Shown here: piece after piece, positions 1 to 5,003 of the stretch
Layout: every line of letters starts with the position of its first letter
How positions within the stretch are numbered: the first letter of the stretch is position 1
Assembly: GCA_028696755.1 (NCBI GenBank)
Contig: JAQVGK010000224.1
Location: 1-6,183, forward strand
DNA: 6,183 bases
Source of the DNA: Bacteroidales bacterium
Lineage (GTDB): Bacteria > Bacteroidota > Bacteroidia > Bacteroidales > ML635J-15
Reading direction: 5' to 3'
The notes under the pieces: generated by a model
Seen by the model: the letters and a program-made list of their open reading frames with translations, nothing else
Databases searched by the model: none
Told to the model about the DNA's origin: nothing
Translations under genes and position numbers: made by a program

Positions 1-98
1 TTTACCCTGATGGAGACACCATTTTTGTTAAATATAACAATAAAACATATCGTCAGGTTTTTAACAGTTCTTCTAATGGCTTGATGACAGAAAACTAA
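1..98 (+). CDS. 3' end of an unidentified protein gene (partial)
   Basis: Reading codons from base 3, an open frame encodes 31 residues beginning YPDGDTIFVKYNN and ending SNGLMTEN, then TAA at 96-98. The gene starts outside the window. The mix of charged, polar and aromatic residues (a DGDTIFVKY strand-like stretch) looks like real protein. The other two plus frames are less likely: one stops at once and the other gives a hydrophobic run ending at base 84. A strong terminator hairpin begins 15 nt after the stop, which supports a genuine gene end. I do not recognise the family from so short a tail and assign no function. It is convergent with the M48 protease gene. Confidence 0.6.
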   Translation, partial: YPDGDTIFVKYNNKTYRQVFNSSSNGLMTEN

Positions 99-113
99 AA
101 TAAACAGTTTTTA

Positions 114-149
114 AAAATGACCTGTGAAAGAGACTTCACAGGTCATTTT
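114..149. terminator. Bidirectional rho-independent terminator
   Basis: A perfect 15-bp stem (114-128 pairs with 135-149) encloses a 6-nt AGAGAC loop. The core arm is TGACCTGTGAA. On the plus strand the right arm runs into TTTTATTTATT. On the minus strand the exit also begins with a T run followed by A/T-rich sequence. The hairpin lies between two convergent genes, 15 nt after the stop of the plus-strand gene and 15 nt after the stop of the minus-strand M48 gene, so it probably terminates both. Confidence 0.9.
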
Positions 150-164
150 ATTTATTGTCAGTCC

Positions 165-1409
165 CTAACTATTTCTTTTCTCAATCAAATTCTTAACCCT
201 ATCCAAAACCGGAGGATGCGAATACGATAGAAATACAACTAGCGGATGCGGAGTAAGATTTCCCATATTGTGAGATGTTAATTTCTTGAGTGCCGAAACC
301 AATTCATCGGCCAAACCGTATTTTGCAGCAAAATTATCGGCCTGGAATTCGGCCTTACGACTAAAAATTGAAGAAATAACGCCAAGAACTTCTGATAAGG
401 GACTATAAATTATTCCAAAAGCAATCAATGCAATGTGAAATCCTGCCTCATCAACTCCAAGCGCCTGAGATAGTATGTCGCTTCCTGCAAATAAACCAAA
501 AATGTAAAGAGTAACACCTGTTTCGATTATTGAAGCAATCATCGACTTGTAAATATGCTTATGCTTGTAGTGTCCAATCTCGTGAGCTAGCACAGCTAAA
601 ATTTCCTGAGTTGTCATTTCATTTATAAGGGTATCATACAAAACAATACGCTTTTTGGGACCCATCCCGCTAAAATAAGCATTTGCTTTGGTCGAACGCT
701 TTGAACCATCAATCACAAATATTTTCGAAATATTAAAACCAGCTTTTTCGCCAAATTGCATAATGGCTGTTTTTAATTCGCCATCTTCGAGAGGTGTTTG
801 CTTATTGAAAAGAGGAACTATTAAAACAGAATAAAACATATTCATAAACAGCGAAAAAGCAACAACCACAAGCCATGCATACAACCAAAAAAACTCGGGA
901 TCGAGATTGTAAATCCAGATTATCAAAGACAACAATCCTCCTCCGATAATTCCTCCCAAAAGCCAGCCTTTGATTTTGTCGAGGATAAAAGTTTTTGGTG
1001 TAGTTTTATTAAAACCATATTTGTTCTCGATTACAAATGTGTCGTAAACAGCAAAAGGGGTACTTAAAACATCTGATGCAAACATCAACATTGCAAAAAA
1101 CACCAGCGATTTTAAAATAAAGTGATCTGTAATTTGTGCGGCTAAATCATTTGCAAGAGCAAATCCATTAAAAATAAGCATTGCACAAATAAGAATAAAA
1201 CTAAAGGTGGATGTGAGTATCCCAAAACGGTAATTCTCTAGTTTGTACTCTTGTTGTTTGCGATATTTATTTGAATCGTAAACATCTTTTAAAATTTCGG
1301 GAACTGGCTTGTTAAACCAACTAGCATTTAAATACCCAAGAATTTGATCGGATAAAAAGCCAAATATTACTATGGCAAGAATTATTGCGTAAAGTATTTC
1401 TGAAGTCAT
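165..1409 (-). CDS. M48 family membrane metalloprotease (Ste24/CAAX-protease type)
   Basis: The 414-residue product is an integral membrane zinc protease. The first half matches the layout of the M48 N-terminal membrane domain, with hydrophobic segments near residues 5-22, 64-86, 98-120, 148-168 and 176-198. A conserved STKANAYFSG block lies at 239-248. The zinc-binding motif HEIGH is at 276-280 (His276 and His280 ligands, Glu277 catalytic base). Two more hydrophobic stretches (about 288-308 and 322-346) precede EFQAD at 354-358, where Glu354 is the expected third ligand. A SHPP block follows at 397-400. This order and length are those of Ste24-type M48 peptidases. In bacteria, which lack CAAX prenylation, such enzymes are thought to act in membrane-protein quality control; the substrate here is unknown. 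The start is the ATG at 1407-1409; no Shine-Dalgarno is visible. The gene lies 34 nt downstream of the AbiEii-like gene on the same strand and I see no convincing promoter between them, so read-through is possible. Confidence 0.93.
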   Translation of the reverse strand: MTSEILYAIILAIVIFGFLSDQILGYLNASWFNKPVPEILKDVYDSNKYRKQQEYKLENYRFGILTSTFSFILICAMLIFNGFALANDLAAQITDHFILKSLVFFAMLMFASDVLSTPFAVYDTFVIENKYGFNKTTPKTFILDKIKGWLLGGIIGGGLLSLIIWIYNLDPEFFWLYAWLVVVAFSLFMNMFYSVLIVPLFNKQTPLEDGELKTAIMQFGEKAGFNISKIFVIDGSKRSTKANAYFSGMGPKKRIVLYDTLINEMTTQEILAVLAHEIGHYKHKHIYKSMIASIIETGVTLYIFGLFAGSDILSQALGVDEAGFHIALIAFGIIYSPLSEVLGVISSIFSRKAEFQADNFAAKYGLADELVSALKKLTSHNMGNLTPHPLVVFLSYSHPPVLDRVKNLIEKRNS

Positions 1410-1443
1410 AAAACAGTAATTTAATTCTTTTTATTGATAATTA

Positions 1444-2247
1444 TTAAAAATCTATCTTTTTTAAATGTCTTAAGATGTCGCGTTCAACCATATTAAAATC
1501 CGGAAGATTTTTAATTTGATCTTGCATTGATGATTGCCAACGAGACTTATATTGAGGTAGTCTTTGCTCTAATTTTTCCCAAAAACTAGACGGATTAAGT
1601 TTTTTATCCAAACATTTGCCAATAAACTCGTTACGATAGTACTTGGGGTCAACACCTGCTACTACAATCAGATACCATAAATCATATAAATCTCTTGCTT
1701 GCATTCGTTGGATTATTGAGCGCAACTTTTCCACCAAAACTTCCTCTAACGAATAACACAGAACTTTACTCGGTTCATAATCCGAATATTTATTTAAAAC
1801 AGTTTTATTATTAACCTCGAACTTAAGTTGTTCATTTCGTGAAATATCAACTTTTATTCTCTTGTTTGCACCTTTTCCTCCTAAAGGACCAAGGTAACCG
1901 ATATAAAAACTAAACCCTCCATCTTCATGATCAACCTTATCAATTATTTCAAGTGGAATATTTGCAGTCTCTTTAACGTACTCAAACATTCTATTAAAAT
2001 ACTCCAAAATAAGCTGGTTAGAAATGCTTTTGTTGACCAAAGTAAAATCTAAGTCCTCCGAATAACGGTATGACTCAAAATATACTTTTTTTAATACTGT
2101 CCCTCCTTTAAAAACGATAGACGATGATAAGTACTTTTGATTAACAATTCCTTGCAAAATCCAAGACAAAATATAGTCCTTCTCTATCTGTTGATCTCGA
2201 ACTCCTTCTTTTCTGGCAATTTTCTGTATTTCACCGGGTAATATCAT
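1444..2247 (-). CDS. AbiEii-type nucleotidyltransferase toxin (type IV toxin-antitoxin)
   Basis: The 267-residue protein has the signature of the AbiEii/AbiGii nucleotidyltransferase family. The block FKGGT at 46-50, followed by YSEDLDF at 62-68, forms the G-G-T...D-x-D active site (Asp65, Asp67). IKVDIS at 131-136 supplies the probable third acidic residue, Asp134, in the family K-x-D motif. Motifs III/IV follow as SLEEVLVEKL (166-175) and ARDLYDLW (184-191). The length is normal and all key residues are present, so the enzyme looks intact. Known family members are toxins that add nucleotides to RNA targets such as tRNA acceptor ends; the AbiE system was first recognised as abortive phage defence. 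The start ATG overlaps the stop of the antitoxin gene by 4 nt (ATGA), implying translational coupling; no Shine-Dalgarno is seen. The family also includes solitary nucleotidyltransferases, but the paired wHTH gene upstream argues for a toxin-antitoxin role. Confidence 0.92.
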   Translation of the reverse strand: MILPGEIQKIARKEGVRDQQIEKDYILSWILQGIVNQKYLSSSIVFKGGTVLKKVYFESYRYSEDLDFTLVNKSISNQLILEYFNRMFEYVKETANIPLEIIDKVDHEDGGFSFYIGYLGPLGGKGANKRIKVDISRNEQLKFEVNNKTVLNKYSDYEPSKVLCYSLEEVLVEKLRSIIQRMQARDLYDLWYLIVVAGVDPKYYRNEFIGKCLDKKLNPSSFWEKLEQRLPQYKSRWQSSMQDQIKNLPDFNMVERDILRHLKKIDF

Positions 2248-3065
2248 GTGTATAGTGCTGATTTTATTGTTTCTGTATCAACATTTTGTTGGATACTCCA
2301 TTTACTCACAATTTTCCCGCTTCTATTAAGCTCTGTATCTAAAATTACGATAGAGTTAGTCTTTAGTTCTTTTAGACTCTCAATAATCCCTGTCTTAATT
2401 TTAAGCAAATCTAAAATAAATCCTAACCGCTTAATAACTGCTTGTGAATTGAATTTGATTGCATAATCCAATAATAACTCATAATTGATTTGCTCGCGAG
2501 AAACATAAACTGCTCTAGCTATTTCAACAATTCCTCCTGCATAATCCGGTTTAAACAAACAATCAATAATTGTCTTCTCAAGATCCGAACACATGACTTT
2601 GTCATAGCTGTTTATCCAAAACTTCTTTGCCCCAAAGAAATGTTGAGTATTATGATAAATAAATTGAAATTCAATGTCCTTTACATTTTGTTTTGATGGC
2701 TTCACCTGCTCAGAAACAACCACCTGTTCGACTAAAGAAGGCTGCGTAATTAAATTATGAATTTGCAGTGCTGAGTAATATCCAATGTAAAAATCAATAC
2801 CTGATACTAAATGCTCCGAAAGCAAATGCCAATCAGGCATAAAATCTTCTGGATCTTGTTCATAAGGAATAATATAATATATGCCTCGCTTTACCCTAAA
2901 CAATAAACCTCGAACTGTCATGTCTCTTAAAAGCTCTCGTAACGAACCACCACTCGAACTAGGAAGCGCAATCTTAGCTTGCTCATAACCAAAACACTTT
3001 ATCCCTCTTTCATTAAAAAATGAAAGCAATTTCCCAGACTGTTTCGAAATAAACTTACTTTTCAT
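2244..3065 (-). CDS. AbiEi-type antitoxin / wHTH transcriptional regulator (type IV toxin-antitoxin)
   Basis: The 273-residue protein begins with a winged-helix DNA-binding domain at about residues 8-66: an LLSFFNERGIKCFGYEQA helix pair, a SLRELLRDMTVRGLL recognition region, then a VKRGIYYI wing. The rest (about 78-235) matches the AbiEi C-terminal layout, with YIGYYSALQIHNL (93-105), a central beta-rich part, and LEKTIIDCLFKP (162-173) with YAGGI (175-179). Known AbiEi antitoxins repress their own operon by binding operator repeats, and in type IV systems the antitoxin counteracts the toxin without a stable complex with it. Here the gene precedes and overlaps the AbiEii-like gene, the standard order. 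It has its own predicted promoter with a palindrome in the spacer. ATG at 3063-3065 is chosen because the wHTH begins just after it; no Shine-Dalgarno is present. It looks full length and undamaged. Confidence 0.9.
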   Translation of the reverse strand: MKSKFISKQSGKLLSFFNERGIKCFGYEQAKIALPSSSGGSLRELLRDMTVRGLLFRVKRGIYYIIPYEQDPEDFMPDWHLLSEHLVSGIDFYIGYYSALQIHNLITQPSLVEQVVVSEQVKPSKQNVKDIEFQFIYHNTQHFFGAKKFWINSYDKVMCSDLEKTIIDCLFKPDYAGGIVEIARAVYVSREQINYELLLDYAIKFNSQAVIKRLGFILDLLKIKTGIIESLKELKTNSIVILDTELNRSGKIVSKWSIQQNVDTETIKSALYT

Positions 3066-3093
3066 AGCCCATTTGTCAGCTTAAAACTTTTTA

Positions 3094-3123
3094 CAAAGAT
3101 ATAAATAATATTATTTCGACAAA
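3094..3123 (-). promoter_or_regulatory. Bacteroidota-type promoter of the AbiE operon
   Basis: On the minus strand, a -33 TTTG (3123-3120) is followed after 18 nt by TATCTTTG (3101-3094), a full match to the TAnnTTTG -7 consensus of Bacteroidota primary sigma factor promoters. Transcription would begin near 3089, giving a leader of about 24 nt before the antitoxin ATG. Both boxes are exact and the spacing fits, so this is the best-formed promoter in the window. Confidence 0.75.
3103..3116. promoter_or_regulatory. Candidate AbiEi operator (14-bp palindrome)
   Basis: AAATAATATTATTT is a perfect inverted repeat filling most of the spacer between the -33 and -7 boxes of the AbiE promoter. AbiEi antitoxins are known to repress their own promoters, so this position suits an operator. 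The sequence is entirely A/T in an A/T-rich region, so a chance palindrome is possible; the assignment is an inference from position. Confidence 0.4.
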
Positions 3124-3153
3124 CATTTGATCAGTAATTATAACTTTAAATAT

Positions 3154-3822
3154 CTACTTCATCAACTCGTATAACTCAAAAGTATTGAGTATCTGAATGT
3201 TTTTGGCATCGGCACGTATAAGGCGATCGTTGTGCATTTCGCGAATAGCTCGGGCCAGCGATGGCCTAGTTACGCCAAACAATTCGGCTAATTTTGCCTG
3301 AGAAGCTGGAAGCGTGACATAGTTGGTATTATTATTCTTTGCCAGATTTAAAATATAATATGCAAATTTTCCTTTGATGCTGTGAAACGATAAGAATTTA
3401 AGCTTCTGTGACAAAAACTGAGCTCGTCCCGAAACATTATTCATAAAGTTTATGAGCAATCTATCGCTCTTTTGCATCATTTTTACAAACTCAGGTTTCG
3501 GAATTTTCACAACGGTTGTCTCAGTTTGAGAAACAATATTTACTGGATATTGATTATTCATCCCAAAAATAAATGCTGGAGCCAATGGTCGTGGACTTTC
3601 TATTTCCTCAATAACAATCGTTTTACCTGAAAAATCTACCATTTCGCCTCGCGCGACACCATTAATTACAATCATTAAATGCTCAACTCGCTCATCTTGA
3701 TAAGCAATTATCTCTCCTTCGTGAAAATTTTTTGTTTGATAGAAAATCTCCTCAAAAATATTCTCAATCTCTTGCGATTCAAACCCTCTAAACAAAGGAC
3801 AGCCTGTCAATATTATATTCAT
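3154..3822 (-). CDS. hcpR: Crp/Fnr-family transcriptional regulator, HcpR-like
   Basis: The 222-residue protein has a cyclic-nucleotide-binding-fold sensor domain at about residues 8-120 (EGEIIAYQDERVEHLMIVINGV at 35-56 marks the beta-roll), a dimerisation helix at about 118-145, and a Crp-type winged helix-turn-helix at about 150-215. In that domain SQAKLAELFGVTRPSLARAI (174-193) contains the recognition helix. No CxxC-type cysteine cluster for an Fnr iron-sulfur centre is visible; the only cysteine is Cys8. The assignment as HcpR, the regulator that controls hcp in response to nitrosative stress, is inferred from its divergent position next to the ferredoxin-hcp pair and the Crp-type dyad in the shared intergenic region. 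HcpR of Porphyromonas gingivalis is reported to sense NO through heme, and His147 here lies in the corresponding linker region (from memory, not aligned). The start ATG at 3820-3822 has no Shine-Dalgarno. A generic Crp/Fnr regulator remains possible. Confidence 0.88.
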   Translation of the reverse strand: MNIILTGCPLFRGFESQEIENIFEEIFYQTKNFHEGEIIAYQDERVEHLMIVINGVARGEMVDFSGKTIVIEEIESPRPLAPAFIFGMNNQYPVNIVSQTETTVVKIPKPEFVKMMQKSDRLLINFMNNVSGRAQFLSQKLKFLSFHSIKGKFAYYILNLAKNNNTNYVTLPASQAKLAELFGVTRPSLARAIREMHNDRLIRADAKNIQILNTFELYELMK

Positions 3823-3864
3823 ATTTCGGTATTGTCGTACTAATATTCAATTTATTTTTCATTT

Positions 3865-3880
3865 TGTAACAAATGTTACA
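3865..3880. promoter_or_regulatory. Crp/Fnr-type dyad, probable HcpR operator
   Basis: TGTAACA-AA-TGTTACA is a perfect 7-bp inverted repeat with a 2-nt centre, the size and symmetry expected of a Crp/Fnr-family dimer site. Its centre (3872.5) is about 41 nt upstream of the start site predicted for the ferredoxin gene, the classic class II activator position. It lies between the divergent regulator and ferredoxin genes, so it could also serve autoregulation. Confidence 0.72.
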
Positions 3881-3901
3881 CCTCATAAGTTCAAAGCACT
3901 G

Positions 3902-3909
3902 TAATTTTG
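3902..3909 (+). promoter_or_regulatory. -7 promoter box of the ferredoxin-hcp unit
   Basis: TAATTTTG matches the Bacteroidota -7 consensus TAnnTTTG exactly. The start site would be near 3913-3915, giving a leader of about 24 nt. At the expected -33 position (about 3880-3883) the sequence is ACCT rather than TTTG. That absence, with a dyad centred near -41, suggests that promoter use depends on the bound regulator. Confidence 0.6.
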
Positions 3910-3912
3910 TCT

Positions 3913-3920
3913 CAAAGTTA
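3913..3920 (-). promoter_or_regulatory. Possible -7 box for the divergent regulator gene
   Basis: On the minus strand, positions 3920-3913 read TAACTTTG, an exact TAnnTTTG match, but no -33 TTTG is found upstream at a suitable distance. If used, transcription would begin near 3908 and pass through the dyad at 3865-3880, giving a leader of about 86 nt and a way for the regulator to block its own transcription. A weaker alternative, TAAATTG on the minus strand (3854-3848), lies closer to the gene. Confidence 0.3.
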
Positions 3921-3937
3921 GAATAAAAATAAAAATT

Positions 3938-4810
3938 ATGATACGCGAAATTGTAAAAATAGACGAAAACTTGTGCGACGGATGCGGATTATGTGTTCCG
4001 AACTGTCACGAAGGTGCTTTACAAATAATTGATGGTAAAGCAAGGTTGATTAGTGATTTAATGTGCGACGGGCTTGGCGCATGTCTTGGTCATTGTCCAC
4101 ATGGTGCCATCACAATCGAAAAGCGCGAAGCTGCACCTTATAATGAGGTAGAAGTTGTAAAAGACATTTTACCAAAGGGCAAAAATGTGATGATTGCGCA
4201 TCTTAAACATTTAAGAGATCATAACGAGAATGAGTTTTTCCGCCAAGCTATTACTTGGATGGAGGAAAACAGAACAAGTTTACCTTTCGACCTTAATGAA
4301 GTAAAAGCCGAAGTTCACAAAGCTTTTGCAGCAAAACCAGGAGCATCGGCTTGTGGTTGTCCGGGATCAGCCGAAAAAACATTTAACACACCAAAAATGA
4401 ATTTTACAGCAAATAATGCAGAAGTGCCATCTGCCCTAACCCACTGGCCAGTACAAATGCACCTAATCAATCCGATTGCAAATCATTTTAAAGGATCCGA
4501 TCTTGTTTTGGCAGCCGATTGTGTTGCATTTAGTATGGGTGGATTTCACTCAAAACTTCTGAAAGGAAAAACTTTGGCAATAATGTGTCCAAAACTCGAT
4601 CATAACTTGAATGTTTATGTCGAAAAAATTGTATCGCTAATTGATGATGCACAAGTAAATACAATAACAGTGGTTATGATGGAAGTGCCTTGCTGCGGAG
4701 GAATGTTAAGATTTGTAAAAGAAGTCCAGAGCATTGCTAAACGCAAAGTACCAGTAAAAGCAATGATAGTTTCGGTATCGGGAGAGGTTTTAACGGAGGA
4801 ATGGGTGTGA
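3938..4810 (+). CDS. Ferredoxin-like iron-sulfur protein, probable Hcp redox partner
   Basis: The 290-residue cytoplasmic protein starts with a two-cluster ferredoxin domain. Cluster I has the standard CDGCGLCVPNC (Cys13, 16, 19, 23). Cluster II reads CDGLGACLGHCP (Cys43, 49, 53), with Leu46 where the second cysteine would normally be. After a helical linker (about 70-130), the C-terminal part carries further cysteines in conserved-looking contexts: ACGCPGS (Cys139, Cys141), AADCVAF (Cys195), IMCPKLD (Cys217) and PCCGG (Cys252, Cys253). Proteins of this kind commonly sit beside hcp in anaerobes. No separate NADH-dependent Hcr-type reductase gene is visible here, so an electron-donor role to Hcp is a reasonable inference, but the function of the C-terminal part is not known to me. 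The start ATG at 3938 lacks a Shine-Dalgarno. The gene is preceded by a Crp/Fnr dyad and -7 box and followed 193 nt later by hcp on the same strand. It looks intact. Confidence 0.85.
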   Translation: MIREIVKIDENLCDGCGLCVPNCHEGALQIIDGKARLISDLMCDGLGACLGHCPHGAITIEKREAAPYNEVEVVKDILPKGKNVMIAHLKHLRDHNENEFFRQAITWMEENRTSLPFDLNEVKAEVHKAFAAKPGASACGCPGSAEKTFNTPKMNFTANNAEVPSALTHWPVQMHLINPIANHFKGSDLVLAADCVAFSMGGFHSKLLKGKTLAIMCPKLDHNLNVYVEKIVSLIDDAQVNTITVVMMEVPCCGGMLRFVKEVQSIAKRKVPVKAMIVSVSGEVLTEEWV

Positions 4811-4817
4811 ATTGAAG

Positions 4818-4853
4818 AAGTGCCTTAAGTACTTAAAGTGCCTAGAATGCCTA
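4818..4853. repeat. 9-nt tandem repeat, four copies
   Basis: Consecutive 9-mers AAGTGCCTT, AAGTACTTA, AAGTGCCTA and GAATGCCTA fit a consensus AAGTGCCTA with one to three changes each. A further AAG at 4854 may begin a decayed fifth unit. The array starts 7 nt after the ferredoxin gene stop. An internal 12-bp palindrome, TTAAGTACTTAA (4825-4836), arises at the unit 1 to unit 3 junctions. Function is unknown. Confidence 0.6.
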
Positions 4854-4858
4854 AAGCG

Positions 4859-4883
4859 GTGCAGTGAGCTTGCCGAACTGTAC
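4859..4883. repeat. REP-like hairpin sequence
   Basis: GTGCAGT (4859-4865) pairs with ACTGTAC (4877-4883) across an 11-nt loop, a 7-bp stem with one G-U pair. Read on the minus strand, the loop is TCGGCAAGCTC, one base away from the TCGACAAGCTC core that I recall as a very common intergenic REP-type motif in many bacterial phyla. There is no T run after the stem, so it is not a standard terminator. Assignment to a repeat family is from memory. Confidence 0.5.
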
Positions 4884-4935
4884 TTATATGGATTTGAAAA
4901 TAAAGCAGAGTGTTACAAGTAGAATTGCTAACCAA

Positions 4936-4965
4936 CCTTAGCCTTCGCCTTAGCCTCAGCCTTAA
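4936..4965. repeat. 6-nt tandem repeat, five copies
   Basis: CCTTAG, CCTTCG, CCTTAG, CCTCAG and CCTTAA follow one another without gaps (consensus CCTTAG, at most one change per unit). The array ends 38 nt before the hcp ATG. The strand is pyrimidine-rich and clearly different in composition from its A/T-rich surroundings. Copy-number change by slippage is conceivable; no function is known to me. Confidence 0.65.
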
Positions 4966-4990
4966 AATTAAATAATTAATAATTAAAAAT

Positions 4991-4995
4991 AGGAG
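4991..4995 (+). promoter_or_regulatory. Shine-Dalgarno of hcp
   Basis: AGGAG lies 8 nt before the ATG at 5004 and fixes the start of hcp. It is the only clear Shine-Dalgarno among the genes whose starts lie in this window, which suggests strong translation of hcp. Confidence 0.8.
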
Positions 4996-5003
4996 AAAAA
5001 ATT

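Larger units (their letters stand above)
4811..5003. other. Intergenic region between the ferredoxin gene and hcp, with stacked repeats
   Basis: This 193-nt gap separates two genes expected to be co-transcribed. In order it holds the 9-nt tandem array, the REP-like hairpin, a lone TGTTACA half-site (4911-4917), the hexamer array, an A/T-only stretch from about 4963 to 4990, and a Shine-Dalgarno. No open frame, tRNA or convincing terminator is seen. A TGGATTTG (4889-4896) resembles a -7 box with one mismatch and is not enough to call a promoter. Confidence 0.6.

Noticed and set aside
1410..1443. Separate promoter for the M48 protease gene
   Set aside because: No TAnnTTTG or TTTG box at a suitable position on the minus strand in the short gap or the adjacent gene end.
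2248..2466. Plus-strand 72-codon open frame
   Set aside because: It lies antisense within the AbiEi-type gene, has no promoter or Shine-Dalgarno, and its composition is that of a shadow frame.
2490..2696. Plus-strand 68-codon open frame
   Set aside because: Antisense to the AbiEi-type gene, which has clear domain structure; no independent support.
4825..4836. TTAAGTACTTAA perfect palindrome as an operator
   Set aside because: It falls at the junctions of the 9-nt tandem units and is explained by the repeat; nothing promoter-like is beside it.
4870..4896. TTG-N16-TGGATTTG as an hcp promoter
   Set aside because: The -7 box has a mismatch at the important second A, the -33 is only TTG, and part of it overlaps the REP-like hairpin. 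Too weak to call.
4811..4990. CRISPR array or riboswitch in the hcp leader
   Set aside because: Repeat units are 6 and 9 nt without spacers, so this is not CRISPR. No extended pairing of a known riboswitch class was recognised.
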